Counted from the stretch's first letter, positions 35,875 to 45,713 are shown. The stretch: 64,000 nt of DNA from Sulfuricurvum sp. (GCA_024637295.1 JAGXFL010000013.1:62001-126000), one strand, 5' to 3'. Notes: generated from the sequence alone by a model not told the origin. Numbers and translations are program-made.

Positions 35875-36716
35875 TAGATTTACACTATCAAAAAGAAGCC
35901 TTTCTTAAACATTGTGAGGAATTTAGAGGGTATTCCCCTCTGACAGTATTTAGTTATGACGAATCGATTAGAGAGATGATCGAATATGCTGATATAGAGT
36001 ACGCGGGTCAAGAAATTTATATTAATCTGATCCCTTTACGAATAAAGATCGCGTCCCTTAAAGCCAAAACAATTGCACGAAAACTTAGTGCCATCCGCAG
36101 TTTTGTGAAATACCTTCGACTTGAAGGAAGGTCAATTCATTTGAAGGGAGATGATAGTATCAAGGTTCCTAAGACACTTCCTAAACCTGCTTCCCATGAA
36201 CATATTCTTAGTGCACTCTCACATGCCCCTTTAATGGAACGATTGGCTATTTTAATGCTTTACACGATGGGATTGCGTATCAGCGAATTGGTAAATTTGA
36301 AAACACAGAACATAGGGATGCAATGGTGCAGGGTAATGGGCAAAGGTTCAAAAGAACGTGATGTCCCTGTATTGACGCATGTGCATGAAGCGATAAAACA
36401 GTATAAAGATCAAATGGGAACAGGGGAATTTCTCTTTGAATCAAACGGAGAAAAATTAAGCGAAAATAGTCTAAGATACTCCATTATGAAGGTTTTTAAA
36501 GAGGTAGGGCTTCATGTCACTCCTCATCAGCTTCGACATGCGTACGCAACGGAATTATTAAACAATAATGCCCGAATTGCCGATGTTAGCGAATTGCTCG
36601 GTCATTCGAGTATGGCGACCACACAGATTTATACTAAGTTGGGAAATGCGTTGAAAATGGATCATTACCTTAAGTCGCATCCTTTATGTCAAAAAACAGA
36701 GGACAAAGAGTGCTAG
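35871..36716 (+). CDS. Xer-type tyrosine recombinase
   Basis: A 281-residue site-specific recombinase. N-terminal SAM-like domain about 1-95; catalytic domain about 105-270. All catalytic residues are visible: Arg in GLRISELV, Lys in GKGSKERDV, His and Arg in TPHQLRHAYATELL, His in LGHSSMATTQIYTK, where the last Tyr is the nucleophile. Campylobacterota use a single Xer enzyme (XerH) for chromosome dimer resolution, and this could be it. It lies in a tight row of housekeeping genes and no att sites or phage genes are near, which argues against a mobile element integrase. Confidence 0.85.
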   Translation: MIDLHYQKEAFLKHCEEFRGYSPLTVFSYDESIREMIEYADIEYAGQEIYINLIPLRIKIASLKAKTIARKLSAIRSFVKYLRLEGRSIHLKGDDSIKVPKTLPKPASHEHILSALSHAPLMERLAILMLYTMGLRISELVNLKTQNIGMQWCRVMGKGSKERDVPVLTHVHEAIKQYKDQMGTGEFLFESNGEKLSENSLRYSIMKVFKEVGLHVTPHQLRHAYATELLNNNARIADVSELLGHSSMATTQIYTKLGNALKMDHYLKSHPLCQKTEDKEC

Positions 36717-37753
36717 AGCGACTGTTTCAAAAAATATTTGTCTCCATTGTCCCTGTTGCAGATGGTCATGAAGTTTTGACGGTTGCTTTGAAGAATAAAA
36801 AGATTCTTTACAAGGAGCAGCGCCATTTTGAGGGAAATGAACCTTCTGCTGTAATGAACCGATACATTCAAGAAGTCGTTGATGCTTCTCCCATCTATTA
36901 TATCAGTACTATAAATACCAAGTCACATCAAGGTGCTTATGAGGGTTGCCTCAATAATGGAAAAACACAACACAGAGATGATACCCGTGTCAGCGAAGTT
37001 TGCCGTAATAAAAAATGGACTTTTTATGCCTCATTGGACGACTTGCATTCTTTGACGTATGAATATCATGTGGTTGGGCTTGATTTTATTTTTTCTCCAT
37101 TTTCCATTCTAGAGTACTCCTTTGCCGATAAGATGAAAGATGTGTTTGCCCTTTATGCTTTTTCAATGCCAGGTCTATTTACGGTAGCAATTTTTGATGG
37201 CGATAGGCTGGAATATGCGTATCATTATGCACATAATAAAGCCCCAGAAGGATCAGAGGAGATATTAGAAGCTTCAGCTAGTAACTTTACGTCCAATATA
37301 GTTGAAGAGGAAGAGGATAAAGACGGATTAATTAATTTGGATGATATTGAAGGGCTTGAAGATCTTGATATTATTGATGATCTGGACTCATTGAGTGATA
37401 TCGATGATCTTAACGAACTTGAAGAAGTGCATGAGTTTAGCGAGGATATGCCTACGACGGAAGAGAAGCGTTTGAGCAAAGAGAACTCTTTTATGATTAA
37501 AGGGGATATGGACAGCTCTGCAGAAGATTATCAGCGCTTTACCTACATTCAAAAAACACTCAATCAGTTTTACAGTATGGAAGAGTGTCAAGGCCGCTTT
37601 ATTGAAACGGTGTGTATTGCAGATTCACAAGGTGCAAGTGAAGAGTTAAAACGTTATTTGGAAGAAGAACTCTTCTTGAATGTTTTGGTTAGAAAAATAG
37701 ATGTGATTGAAACGATTAGTGCACTTGCAATGCAAGAGGAGGAGGGGCTTTGA
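36710..37753 (+). CDS. PilM-like hypothetical protein of a secretion/competence trio
   Basis: About 347 residues. The frame is open from 36686, but AGAGGA at 36698-36703 fits the GTG at 36710 (MLERLFQKIF). No signal peptide or membrane helix. Two domains are split by a highly acidic linker (about 195-250, repeats of Leu-Asp-Asp-Ile type). Sequence similarity to PilM or GspL is not obvious. The suggestion rests on size, soluble character and the next two genes, which look like PilN and PilO. Walker or actin-type ATP motifs are not visible, so it may be a divergent, non-ATP-binding scaffold. Confidence 0.55.
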   Translation: MLERLFQKIFVSIVPVADGHEVLTVALKNKKILYKEQRHFEGNEPSAVMNRYIQEVVDASPIYYISTINTKSHQGAYEGCLNNGKTQHRDDTRVSEVCRNKKWTFYASLDDLHSLTYEYHVVGLDFIFSPFSILEYSFADKMKDVFALYAFSMPGLFTVAIFDGDRLEYAYHYAHNKAPEGSEEILEASASNFTSNIVEEEEDKDGLINLDDIEGLEDLDIIDDLDSLSDIDDLNELEEVHEFSEDMPTTEEKRLSKENSFMIKGDMDSSAEDYQRFTYIQKTLNQFYSMEECQGRFIETVCIADSQGASEELKRYLEEELFLNVLVRKIDVIETISALAMQEEEGL

Positions 37754-38277
37754 AATACAGTTTAATTACCCCTCGCCGCAAAAAAGTGATTAGCGGTGAA
37801 CTTCAGCTTTCTCTTTTTTTCTTCATGGTAAGCATCGTCATGGTCGTAGGGACGTATCTTTTTTTAAGTTACAAAACCTATGAGTTTAAATCCGAGCATG
37901 CAAGTATCGGAAAAAGAATAGAGACTCTAAATGGCAATACGCGTTTGTTGGAACATGATATTGAAAATGTTGAGATGTCCGTTCGGACGCATGAAAGTAT
38001 CGCAACGAATAATATTGTAATGAAAGAGAGTATTCGTAATCTATTTGATTTAGTGCCGGATAAGATAACATTGACACGTGCAGAACTTGGGGCTAACTCT
38101 TTGGTTCTCTCCGGTATTACCCCAAGCAAAGAGACCTATGAATTTTTATTGCAGGCCCCTTTACGTTCTATTTTTCATCGAACGTATACGAGTTATTATC
38201 CAGCTCAAAAAGGTTGGTATGGTTTTACATCAACAAATTATTTGGATGATGACACTCCTGTGGAGGTGATTGAATGA
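37750..38277 (+). CDS. PilN-like single-pass membrane protein
   Basis: A 175-residue protein starting at TTG 37750 in the TTGA overlap. A short basic N-terminus (TPRRKKV), one transmembrane helix (about 20-40) and a heptad-like coiled coil (about 45-90) precede a small alpha-beta domain (about 95-150, KITLTRAELGANSLVLSGIT), which is the layout of PilN/GspL C-terminal ferredoxin-like domains. With its neighbours it would form the inner-membrane alignment complex of a type IV pilus or type II-like competence machine. Inference from architecture only. Confidence 0.6.
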   Translation: MKYSLITPRRKKVISGELQLSLFFFMVSIVMVVGTYLFLSYKTYEFKSEHASIGKRIETLNGNTRLLEHDIENVEMSVRTHESIATNNIVMKESIRNLFDLVPDKITLTRAELGANSLVLSGITPSKETYEFLLQAPLRSIFHRTYTSYYPAQKGWYGFTSTNYLDDDTPVEVIE

Positions 38278-38795
38278 AGCATCCTAAAAACTATCGGACT
38301 TTGTATTTAGTGCTGATTTCCTTCTTCTTATTTACAAGTATTGTGATGTTTTCTCTCTTTTTTTTGATTCCCAAAGGGAAAGAATACCGCTCTCTGCGAT
38401 TGGAAAGTAAAAAAGAGCAGCAGATGATTGCACGGGCACAAGAAGAATATGACAGAGTCAATGAAAAGTTAAAGAAGTTAAAGCATGAAAATGCCCATAC
38501 GATGACAGCATTTCATACAATATTTGATCCGAAAAAATTTACAAAAATAAATCAAGCAGATTTTGAAGACCTCTATTTAACAGAGATAGAGATGGCAGAT
38601 CATAATGGTTCATTTAAAGTATATGAAGTAAATGCTACAACTAAAATCACGTCACCGCAAGTATTTTATCAGTTTCTTGAAAAAATAAATAAGAGCGATT
38701 GGATTATAGGGGTTAATTTCCCGATTTACTTTGAGCGCGATGAAGACCGAATCAAATCATCGTTTACGATGAAGGTTCATCGAAGTACTATTTAA
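38274..38795 (+). CDS. PilO-like single-pass membrane protein
   Basis: A 173-residue protein: one transmembrane helix (about 12-33), a coiled coil (about 38-75), and a C-terminal small domain (about 90-170) with FKVYEVNATTKITSPQVFYQ. This matches PilO/GspM layout. It overlaps the previous gene by ATGA. In Campylobacter jejuni, as I recall, the transformation gene ctsT lies next to proC and fliW, the same genes that follow here, which supports a DNA-uptake or pilus role. Confidence 0.6.
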   Translation: MKHPKNYRTLYLVLISFFLFTSIVMFSLFFLIPKGKEYRSLRLESKKEQQMIARAQEEYDRVNEKLKKLKHENAHTMTAFHTIFDPKKFTKINQADFEDLYLTEIEMADHNGSFKVYEVNATTKITSPQVFYQFLEKINKSDWIIGVNFPIYFERDEDRIKSSFTMKVHRSTI

Positions 38796-39552
38796 AGCTT
38801 TTCGTTTTTTCGTATGCCAAATGGATAGCTTCCATGCATCCGTTACGCACACCTGACTTCTCAAGTGCTCCATAACCTGCAGCTGTCGTTCCCCCTGGGC
38901 TCATCACTTTGTCTTTAAGCAATGCAGGATGAGAGTTTTGTATCTGTACGCCAAATCCTTCAAAAAGTCCTCTCATGAGTGTCATGGCATCATCTCGTTT
39001 GAGCCCTTCACGTACTGCACCATCCGTTAAGGCCTCTGCGATAAGGGCGAGATAGGCCGGTCCGCTTCCCGCAAGTGCGGTAGCAATATCAAGCTCTTTT
39101 TCACTTCCAAGCCACAGTGTCTTCCCAATAGAAGAAAACAAGACGATTGCTTCTTCTTGTAATGAAACATCGCCGACAAGTGCCGTCATGGACAAACCGA
39201 TTTCAGCAGCGAGATTGGGCATAGCACGTACATAACTTACTGCACTGATGCAATGTAATGATGATAGAGGTGTTCCTGCCAGTACAGAATATAGGGCTCT
39301 TGCTTTTCCATGTAATCGAGTAGAGATCTCCGGAAGGTTATAAGGTTTTACGCATACGATAATGGTTTTTCCCTCACAGGTAGATTCCTCATACAATGCT
39401 TTTTGAACACTGCTTTCAAGTGAAGTTTCAAACTGATCTAACGCTTCTTGCGTGCGTCCGATGATTTCCAAAGAGTAGTTGTTTTTGAGCCCTTTTGCGA
39501 TGGAAAGAGCCATTTTTCCATTTCCAATAAGGGTAATAAGAGGCTTACTCAT
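38788..39552 (-). CDS. proC: pyrroline-5-carboxylate reductase
   Basis: Last step of proline synthesis. LIGNGKMALSIAKGL is the NADPH loop, and VMSPGGTTAAGYGALEKSG near the C-terminus is the family signature. The frame opens at a GTG at 39561, but AAAGGTGG fits the ATG at 39552 (MSKPLITLIG), giving 254 residues. It overlaps the end of fliW by eight bases and converges on the PilO-like gene with an eight-base overlap. Confidence 0.93.
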   Translation of the reverse strand: MSKPLITLIGNGKMALSIAKGLKNNYSLEIIGRTQEALDQFETSLESSVQKALYEESTCEGKTIIVCVKPYNLPEISTRLHGKARALYSVLAGTPLSSLHCISAVSYVRAMPNLAAEIGLSMTALVGDVSLQEEAIVLFSSIGKTLWLGSEKELDIATALAGSGPAYLALIAEALTDGAVREGLKRDDAMTLMRGLFEGFGVQIQNSHPALLKDKVMSPGGTTAAGYGALEKSGVRNGCMEAIHLAYEKTKSFK

Positions 39553-39934
39553 TGGATCCACCTTTGAGATAGTTGCGAATCGGTTCAGCGATCGTAAAAT
39601 CAGGACGGTTATCCAGGATGATCTGTGCCATTGTTTGATTATCGGTATTGAAAATCAGCGGAGCGATAAAATTAATAGTTGATTCTTCAATAGAAGTGTT
39701 TAAGATAACGATAGCATAGATAAGCAAGTTACTGGTTTCATTGATTTGCATAGCCGCTTGTAAAGAGGTAGGGATATCAAAAGAGTATTCGCGTAAAACA
39801 TAAGGATTGATAAGTGTAAAAGAGGGACCATCACCAATACTTTCCAAGCGCATAAAAATATCATCAATTTTTTGAAGTTCCATGTGAGTCACGGACTCGA
39901 AACCTAGAAGGGGAAGTTGTAGTGTAAACTGCAT
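39545..39934 (-). CDS. fliW: flagellar assembly factor FliW
   Basis: A 129-residue flagellin-binding protein that antagonises CsrA, and so links flagellin level to its translation. LPLLGFESVTHMEL opens the domain, and FTLINPYVLREYSFDIP (near residue 39) and NFIAPLIFNTDNQTMAQII are typical. It is directly upstream of proC with an overlap, the same pair found in Campylobacter. Its presence implies a flagellated cell. Confidence 0.92.
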   Translation of the reverse strand: MQFTLQLPLLGFESVTHMELQKIDDIFMRLESIGDGPSFTLINPYVLREYSFDIPTSLQAAMQINETSNLLIYAIVILNTSIEESTINFIAPLIFNTDNQTMAQIILDNRPDFTIAEPIRNYLKGGSNE

Positions 39935-40057
39935 AATAGCCTCGTCAGATTAAGGATTGTCCACGATTTTAACACAGGAACTATAAAAAAGTCACATGAA
40001 CGGGATATTCTTCTTGGCTAGAGGGTAAATATCTTCTTTATATTAATTTCTTTTTGG

Positions 40058-40063
40058 TAAAAT
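40058..40063 (+). promoter_or_regulatory. -10 box before bamD
   Basis: TAAAAT in TTTTTGGTAAAATGG, about 34 bases before the bamD start. The same TTGGTAAAAT context occurs before gap (25603-25613). The 161-base gap between fliW and bamD shows nothing else recognisable. Confidence 0.45.
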
Positions 40064-40096
40064 GGTTCTAACTTAACAGAAAATGGACACGATGAA

Positions 40097-40921
40097 ATGA
40101 TGATGCGAATCGTAATTATGGCAGTAATGGGCATACTCTTTTTAGGCGGATGCGGAAAAGATATGGATGAATACAATAAGCCTGCCGATTACTGGTACTC
40201 AAAGATGATTACGGCAGTTTCAGACGGTAATTTGGAAAAAGCGGACGGTTATTTTAGTTCATTGCAAAGTGAACATGTCGCGTCTCCGTTATTGAATGAA
40301 GCGACGTTGATCATGGCACAAGCACACATGGCGTACGAAGAGTATTTGCTGGCAGAACATTTTTTAGATGAGTATAATCGCCGTTACGCAACGCAAGCCG
40401 GGAAAGAGTATGCTGAGTTTTTGAAAATAAAATCAAAATTTTTGGCACTTCCTAATCCTGGACGTGATCAAGGATTGATCGATGAGACGTTAAAGGGGGC
40501 TATTGATTTTAAAGCGAGTTACCCTAATTCTATTTACATGCCATTGGTTACGACGATGGAAACACAGTTAGAGTTGGCAAAAGCTACGTTAAACGCTCAA
40601 ATCGCAGGGTTATACGATCGATTAGGAAAACCAAAAGGGGCAGTTGCTTATCGCAACATTGCACCTGTTACATGGATTGCTCCTTCCGAAGTACAATCAG
40701 CACAAGTATCGTGGTACCGTGAGATGTTTGAAGGCGATGGAAGCAGTAGCTGGTACGCATTTATGATTCCAAAAACGCGCAGTGTTGTCTCAATGGACGA
40801 CAATGATACCTTTGTTCCGGTGGTAACACCGTATGAAAAATCGCCAAGTGATACTAACACTACGATACTGGGAACGTCAAAAGAAAAATCGTGGTACGAT
40901 TATTTAATTCCTTCTTTTTAA
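40097..40921 (+). CDS. bamD: outer-membrane protein assembly lipoprotein BamD
   Basis: A 274-residue lipoprotein of the BAM complex, which inserts beta-barrels such as the porins in this window. The signal ends in the lipobox LFLGGC. Five TPR-like units follow (for example ADYWYSKMITAVSDGNLEKA and AYEEYLLAEHFLDEYNRRY). The C-terminal 70 residues repeat a WY(A/D)(F/Y)(M/L)IP pattern twice, an unusual tail beyond the normal TPR core. It is followed by lon, a neighbourhood conserved in Campylobacter. Confidence 0.85.
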   Translation: MMMRIVIMAVMGILFLGGCGKDMDEYNKPADYWYSKMITAVSDGNLEKADGYFSSLQSEHVASPLLNEATLIMAQAHMAYEEYLLAEHFLDEYNRRYATQAGKEYAEFLKIKSKFLALPNPGRDQGLIDETLKGAIDFKASYPNSIYMPLVTTMETQLELAKATLNAQIAGLYDRLGKPKGAVAYRNIAPVTWIAPSEVQSAQVSWYREMFEGDGSSSWYAFMIPKTRSVVSMDDNDTFVPVVTPYEKSPSDTNTTILGTSKEKSWYDYLIPSF

Positions 40922-40958
40922 ACACTTAAGATATATTTAGTTAATAGGATTTTTTAGA

Positions 40959-43382
40959 ATGCAACTTAGTAATTACAGCCCGTTTCCGACTACCCTACCT
41001 GTTATTGTAGAGGATGATCTTTTTTTATACCCTTTTATGATTTCTCCCATTTTTTTAAACGATGAGAAAAATATAGCCGCTGCTGCAGAGGCTATTGAAA
41101 AAAATTCATTGGTCATTGTATGTCCGGTTAAACCGGAGCACGAAGGACAGCGTGAAGGTTCGTCGGTTTATGATGCCGGAGTCATCGGTTCAATTATGCG
41201 TAAAGTGGTACTTCCTGATGGACGCATCAAGATATTGTTTCAAGGTCTTGCTCGTGGTCATGTTACACAGTTTAATCATGATGATCCATTGCGTGCAGAT
41301 GTCGATATTATCGCCTCTGAGCAGGTCAGCAATTTAAAAATGGACGCTATTCTCGAAGTATTACGGGAAAAGGTACGGGCGCTTTCCCAGGTAAGTAACT
41401 ATTTTCCTGCAGACTTATTGCGTACCATTGAAGAAAATCACGAGTACAACCGCATCATCGATCTTATCTGTAGTTCTATAAAGCTCAAAAAAGAGAATGC
41501 TTATGCCCTTTTTGTCGAGCGTGATCCGGAAAAGCGCTTTTTGATGCTGATTGATGAACTCATCGAAGAGACGGAAGCTAACAAGTTGCAAAAAGAGATC
41601 CGTTCTAAAGTGCATACGCGTATTGAAAAAGTGAACAAAGAATATTTTCTAAAAGAGCAGCTTAAGCAGATACAAAAAGAGTTGGGTACCGATACACATC
41701 GCGATGAAGAGATCGAAGAGTTTCGTAAAAAGCTCGAGAGCAAAAAAGCGAAAATGCATGAAGACGCCTACAAAGAGATCAATAAGCAGTTAGAGCGTTT
41801 TGCCCGTATGCACCCTGAAAGTGCGGATGCCGGTATGCTTCAAACCTATCTGGAATGGGTCTTGGATATCCCTTATGGTGAAGAGTCTAAAAAAGCTCTC
41901 AATGTTCATGAAGTCGAAGCACAGCTTAACAAAGATCACTTTTCACTTCGTAAACCAAAAGAGCGCATTTTGGAATATTTTTCCGTAAAAGAGCTTTTGG
42001 AACTACGTGGGATGGGAGATAAAGAGGGTCGCGGAGCAATTTTATGTTTTGTTGGCCCTCCTGGTGTGGGTAAAACGTCTTTGGCAAACTCCATTGCCGT
42101 AGCATTAAAACGACCATTGGTCCGTATCGCTTTGGGTGGATTGGAAGACGTCAATGAACTGCGCGGACATCGCCGTACCTATGTTGGTGCAATGCCAGGA
42201 CGCATGGTGCAGGGATTGATCGAAGCTAAAAAGATGAATCCGGTTATCGTTTTGGATGAGATCGATAAAGTAGCCAAGTCCAATCGCGGTGATCCGACTG
42301 CCGTATTGCTTGAAATATTGGATCCGGAACAAAACAGCCATTTTAGAGATTATTACCTCAACTTCAATTTGGATTTGAGTAAAGCCATCTTTATCGCTAC
42401 GGCCAATGATGTGGGACAGATTCCTGGACCGTTACGCGACCGTATGGAATTCATACCGGTGAGTTCCTATACACCGCAAGAGAAATTTCAGATCGCGAAG
42501 CAGTATTTGATCCCGCAGGAACTGAAAAAACATGGTCTTAAATCCTCAGAACTTTCGATTTCTAAAACAGCTCTAGCTGATGTGATCGAGAAGCATACGA
42601 GAGAAGCCGGCGTGCGTAATCTTCGCCGCCGTATCGCGGATATTGTTCGTAAAAGCGCCAAGCGAATTTTAGAAAATTCAAATGCTGAGAAGATCAATGT
42701 AACGATCAAAAATCTCAAAGACTTTTTGGAAAAGACGGTTTTTGAGATCGAGAAGACCGATCATGTCAATCGTATTGGTGTCGTAAATGGGCTTGCATGG
42801 ACCGCTGTCGGTGGTGATGTGCTCAAAATCGAAGCAATACGTATCAATGGAAAAGGGATATTGCAGCTCACCGGTAGTTTGGGTGATGTTATGAAAGAGT
42901 CTGCGCGTATTGCACTCTCTGTGGTTAAAACGCTCATCGACAACGGTAAGGTAACAGTGGATCACTCAATCATCCCTCTTAGTGCCGTTGAACGTGAAAC
43001 CAACATTGTAGTGGACGCAAGTGAAGTGTATAAACGCTTTGATCTGCACATTCATGTACCTGATGGGGCAACTCCCAAAGATGGTCCAAGTGCGGGAATC
43101 GCGATGTGTACCGTGATTGCTTCGATTCTTGCGAATAAAAAAGTGCGTGCGGACATCGCGATGACAGGAGAAGTATCTCTTAGCGGAAATGTACTTCCTA
43201 TCGGCGGACTCAAAGAGAAGCTTATAGCCGCACATCGTGCGGGAATGGTGCTGGCACTTATTCCGCAAAAAAACTATGAGCGTGATTTGAGCGATATTCC
43301 TGATGAAGTGAAAAATGCGTTGGAAATCGTGGGTGTTAGTCGAATCGAAGAGGTACTTGATCGCCTTTTAATCGAAGTATAA
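40959..43382 (+). CDS. lon: ATP-dependent protease Lon
   Basis: An 807-residue AAA+ serine protease that degrades misfolded and regulatory proteins. N-terminal LON domain about 1-200; Walker [11 protein letters not shown] (near 370); Walker [10 protein letters not shown]; the proteolytic domain includes DGPSAGIAM with the catalytic Ser, and a Lys about 43 residues later in the [11 protein letters not shown] region. Normal length. Convergent with tilS, the two coding regions overlap by 47 bases, an unusually long overlap. Confidence 0.96.
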   Translation: MQLSNYSPFPTTLPVIVEDDLFLYPFMISPIFLNDEKNIAAAAEAIEKNSLVIVCPVKPEHEGQREGSSVYDAGVIGSIMRKVVLPDGRIKILFQGLARGHVTQFNHDDPLRADVDIIASEQVSNLKMDAILEVLREKVRALSQVSNYFPADLLRTIEENHEYNRIIDLICSSIKLKKENAYALFVERDPEKRFLMLIDELIEETEANKLQKEIRSKVHTRIEKVNKEYFLKEQLKQIQKELGTDTHRDEEIEEFRKKLESKKAKMHEDAYKEINKQLERFARMHPESADAGMLQTYLEWVLDIPYGEESKKALNVHEVEAQLNKDHFSLRKPKERILEYFSVKELLELRGMGDKEGRGAILCFVGPPGVGKTSLANSIAVALKRPLVRIALGGLEDVNELRGHRRTYVGAMPGRMVQGLIEAKKMNPVIVLDEIDKVAKSNRGDPTAVLLEILDPEQNSHFRDYYLNFNLDLSKAIFIATANDVGQIPGPLRDRMEFIPVSSYTPQEKFQIAKQYLIPQELKKHGLKSSELSISKTALADVIEKHTREAGVRNLRRRIADIVRKSAKRILENSNAEKINVTIKNLKDFLEKTVFEIEKTDHVNRIGVVNGLAWTAVGGDVLKIEAIRINGKGILQLTGSLGDVMKESARIALSVVKTLIDNGKVTVDHSIIPLSAVERETNIVVDASEVYKRFDLHIHVPDGATPKDGPSAGIAMCTVIASILANKKVRADIAMTGEVSLSGNVLPIGGLKEKLIAAHRAGMVLALIPQKNYERDLSDIPDEVKNALEIVGVSRIEEVLDRLLIEV

Positions 43383-44352
43383 TCTCTAGCGCTTGGGGAT
43401 GTGTGGCGAAATAGCCGCGCATTTTCGGCTCAATTTTTGCATTTCTGCACATGTCTTTGAACTTTTTATCCATCGTTTCTTCTACGATATACGGAACAAT
43501 AAACGTATAAGCTTCTTCGATGGTCACACAGTAAGTTCGACCAACTATGAGCGATGGTACCTGTTTTAGAAACTCTTTTTCATGTCCGCTCATGACATGT
43601 CCCATAGACTTTAAGATGTTATCGATTGCAACGATCAGGGAATGGTGATTTTTGGGATTTTTAAAATAATAAAACTCATTTTTCTGCTCAACCGTGACAC
43701 TTTCAATAAGTGCCGCATTGTCTTCTTCTAGATACCGAAAGCTGCGCTTGATAGCATCACGGTACTCTCTCATCAAAGGGGTACTGAAACGCTGTCTAAA
43801 GAGATTGCGCGTATAGCGTTCATCGGTATTGCTCTCATCGATAAAATGGGGAAGATGATGTTGGGCCAAATACTCTTCGATACTTTCACGGTCGTGTTCC
43901 AGTAAAGGGCGAATAAGGGTGATTCCTTCTCTGGAATCGATCGAACGGATTCCCAACAGTTCAGGCAGTCCTGAGCCGCGGCAAAACTGCATCATGAGCC
44001 ATTCTAGCCGGTCGTTAAGTTGATGAGCGGTGAGAACATAGCTGTAATCATGTTTCTCTACCAGATACTTTAAAAAGGTGTAGCGTTCTTCGCGGGCGCG
44101 GTGTTCGAAGTTTTTCCCCTCAAGACGACATGAGTGGGTGTAGCAGTGAAGATTATGGGTAGACGCGAGGTCTTGGGCACTTTGAGATTCATCATCACTG
44201 GAGGGTCTGGTATGGTAGTTGACGTGGGCAATATCAAATAAAATATTATGAGCACGTAGAAGATGAAAAAGGGCCGTAGAATCAACACCGCCTGAGAAGG
44301 CCAGGAGAACTTTCCCTTTTTTGAGAAGGTCTAGGTGTAAAAGATTAAGCAT
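43336..44352 (-). CDS. tilS: tRNA(Ile)-lysidine synthase
   Basis: Attaches lysine to C34 of tRNA-Ile(CAU) so that it reads AUA. The PP-loop is AFSGGVDSTALFHLL (near residue 18), and GHR-type HQLNDRLEWLMMQF follows. 338 residues is the short form seen in this phylum, lacking the long C-terminal extension of E. coli. It starts inside the end of rimO (eight-base overlap) and its 3' end runs 47 bases into the opposite lon gene. Confidence 0.92.
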   Translation of the reverse strand: MLNLLHLDLLKKGKVLLAFSGGVDSTALFHLLRAHNILFDIAHVNYHTRPSSDDESQSAQDLASTHNLHCYTHSCRLEGKNFEHRAREERYTFLKYLVEKHDYSYVLTAHQLNDRLEWLMMQFCRGSGLPELLGIRSIDSREGITLIRPLLEHDRESIEEYLAQHHLPHFIDESNTDERYTRNLFRQRFSTPLMREYRDAIKRSFRYLEEDNAALIESVTVEQKNEFYYFKNPKNHHSLIVAIDNILKSMGHVMSGHEKEFLKQVPSLIVGRTYCVTIEEAYTFIVPYIVEETMDKKFKDMCRNAKIEPKMRGYFATHPQALEIILRLKGDQVPLRFD

Positions 44353-45661
44353 CGCCCATGATCGTGGCTAGGGGGTGCTTGTCGGTTACTTCTGTAATAC
44401 GGGCACGATAGATCTTTCCGTAGGTCAATTCTTCGTCGGTTTCACGGTCATTGACGTAGATCTCACCGTCTACATCCGGTGCCCAAAGCAATGCGCGTGC
44501 GCTGAGTAGGAATTCGTGCTCATCGCTCTCACCGTCGATAATGAGAGAAATCTCGGTTCCGATAAGTTTATTCAAACTTTCAATTTCCACTTTGGAAGCG
44601 ATTTTACCGAGTTTTTTAGCCCGTTCGTTGATGGTTTTGGCAGGGATTTTTTCTCCCATGGTGTAGGCGCTTGTCCCCTCTTCATCAGAGTAACTAAACA
44701 CGTTCATGCGATCAAATCCAAAAGTTGCGGCAAATTCAGCCATCTCATCAAACATGGCTTGCGTTTCAAGCGGGTGACCCACGATGAAGCTCGTGCGGAC
44801 AAAAGAGTTTGGCAATGCACGCATGGCATTGAGTAGTTCCACGGTTTTGTCTTTTCCAAAGCCGCGCTTCATGATACGCAGCATCTCGTCATTGATGTGC
44901 TGGATAGGCATATCGAAATAGTTGTGAAATATTTTTGAATCCCCGATGGTTTTAATCAGTTTCAGGGTTGTCGTAGATGGGTAAAGATATAAAATACGGG
45001 CACTCTTTATGCCATCGATGAGTTCGATGCGTTTGATGAGATGAATTAGCCCCTCGGGGATGTTTTGATCCCGCAGATACGAACTGGAATCTTGAGAGAT
45101 AAAGGTGAAATCGTAATAGCCTTTTGCTACCAATCCTTCTACCTCACGGGCTACGCTGTCGAGATTACGAGAATTGAGTTTGCCTTTGAATGAGGGAATC
45201 GCGCAAAAACTGCACTGCTGATTGCACCCCTCGGAGAGTTTGATATACGCATGGTACGTCGAACCTGTTACTACGCGCTCGGCGCCGTCGATGAGATAGA
45301 CCTCAGGGGTAAAACGGCTTTGCTTGAGAGCGAGAAGTTCATCGATTTTATCGTAATCGCCGACACCTGTGAAAATGTCTACTTCGGTGAGTTCTTTGGC
45401 CAAATCATCCTGATAGCGTTCACTCAAGCATCCTGCCATAACCAAAACGGAATCTTTTTTGCGTCCTGCATTGAGGTTAAATACGGTATTGAGCGACTCT
45501 TGTTTGGCCGCATCAATGAATCCACAGGTATTGACGATGATGACATCGGCTTCGGTGCTCGTATCCGTCATTTCATACTCTTGCAAGCGCCCCAGCATGA
45601 CCTCGGTATCAACGAGATTTTTGGTACAACCCAGTGAAACGATGTGAAGTTTTTTAGACAT
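44345..45661 (-). CDS. rimO: ribosomal protein uS12 methylthiotransferase RimO
   Basis: Radical-SAM enzyme that methylthiolates a conserved Asp of ribosomal protein S12. VSLGCTKNLVDTE is the RimO form of the N-terminal Cys motif, which separates it from MiaB. The radical-SAM cluster is GCNQQCSFCAIPSFKG, and a TRAM domain lies at the end. 438 residues. A TATAAT on this strand at 45695-45690 is a probable -10 box. It is cotranscribed with tilS. Confidence 0.95.
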   Translation of the reverse strand: MSKKLHIVSLGCTKNLVDTEVMLGRLQEYEMTDTSTEADVIIVNTCGFIDAAKQESLNTVFNLNAGRKKDSVLVMAGCLSERYQDDLAKELTEVDIFTGVGDYDKIDELLALKQSRFTPEVYLIDGAERVVTGSTYHAYIKLSEGCNQQCSFCAIPSFKGKLNSRNLDSVAREVEGLVAKGYYDFTFISQDSSSYLRDQNIPEGLIHLIKRIELIDGIKSARILYLYPSTTTLKLIKTIGDSKIFHNYFDMPIQHINDEMLRIMKRGFGKDKTVELLNAMRALPNSFVRTSFIVGHPLETQAMFDEMAEFAATFGFDRMNVFSYSDEEGTSAYTMGEKIPAKTINERAKKLGKIASKVEIESLNKLIGTEISLIIDGESDEHEFLLSARALLWAPDVDGEIYVNDRETDEELTYGKIYRARITEVTDKHPLATIMGDA

Positions 45662-45676
45662 TAACCAACCCTTGGA

Positions 45677-45695
45677 TATTATTAGTGCAATTATA
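45677..45695. promoter_or_regulatory. divergent -10 boxes for rimO (minus) and msrP (plus)
   Basis: TATAAT on the minus strand (45695-45690) faces rimO, and TATTAT on the plus strand (45677-45682) faces msrP. The intergenic space is only 52 bases, so the promoters overlap face to face and may interfere with each other. Confidence 0.4.
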
Positions 45696-45713
45696 GCTTA
45701 CTAGAGGTCTCTC

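Noticed and set aside
35871-36716. Tyrosine recombinase as sign of an integrated mobile element
   Set aside because: It is translationally overlapped with housekeeping genes on both sides, with no tRNA end, direct repeats or phage-like genes nearby. A chromosomal Xer role is simpler.
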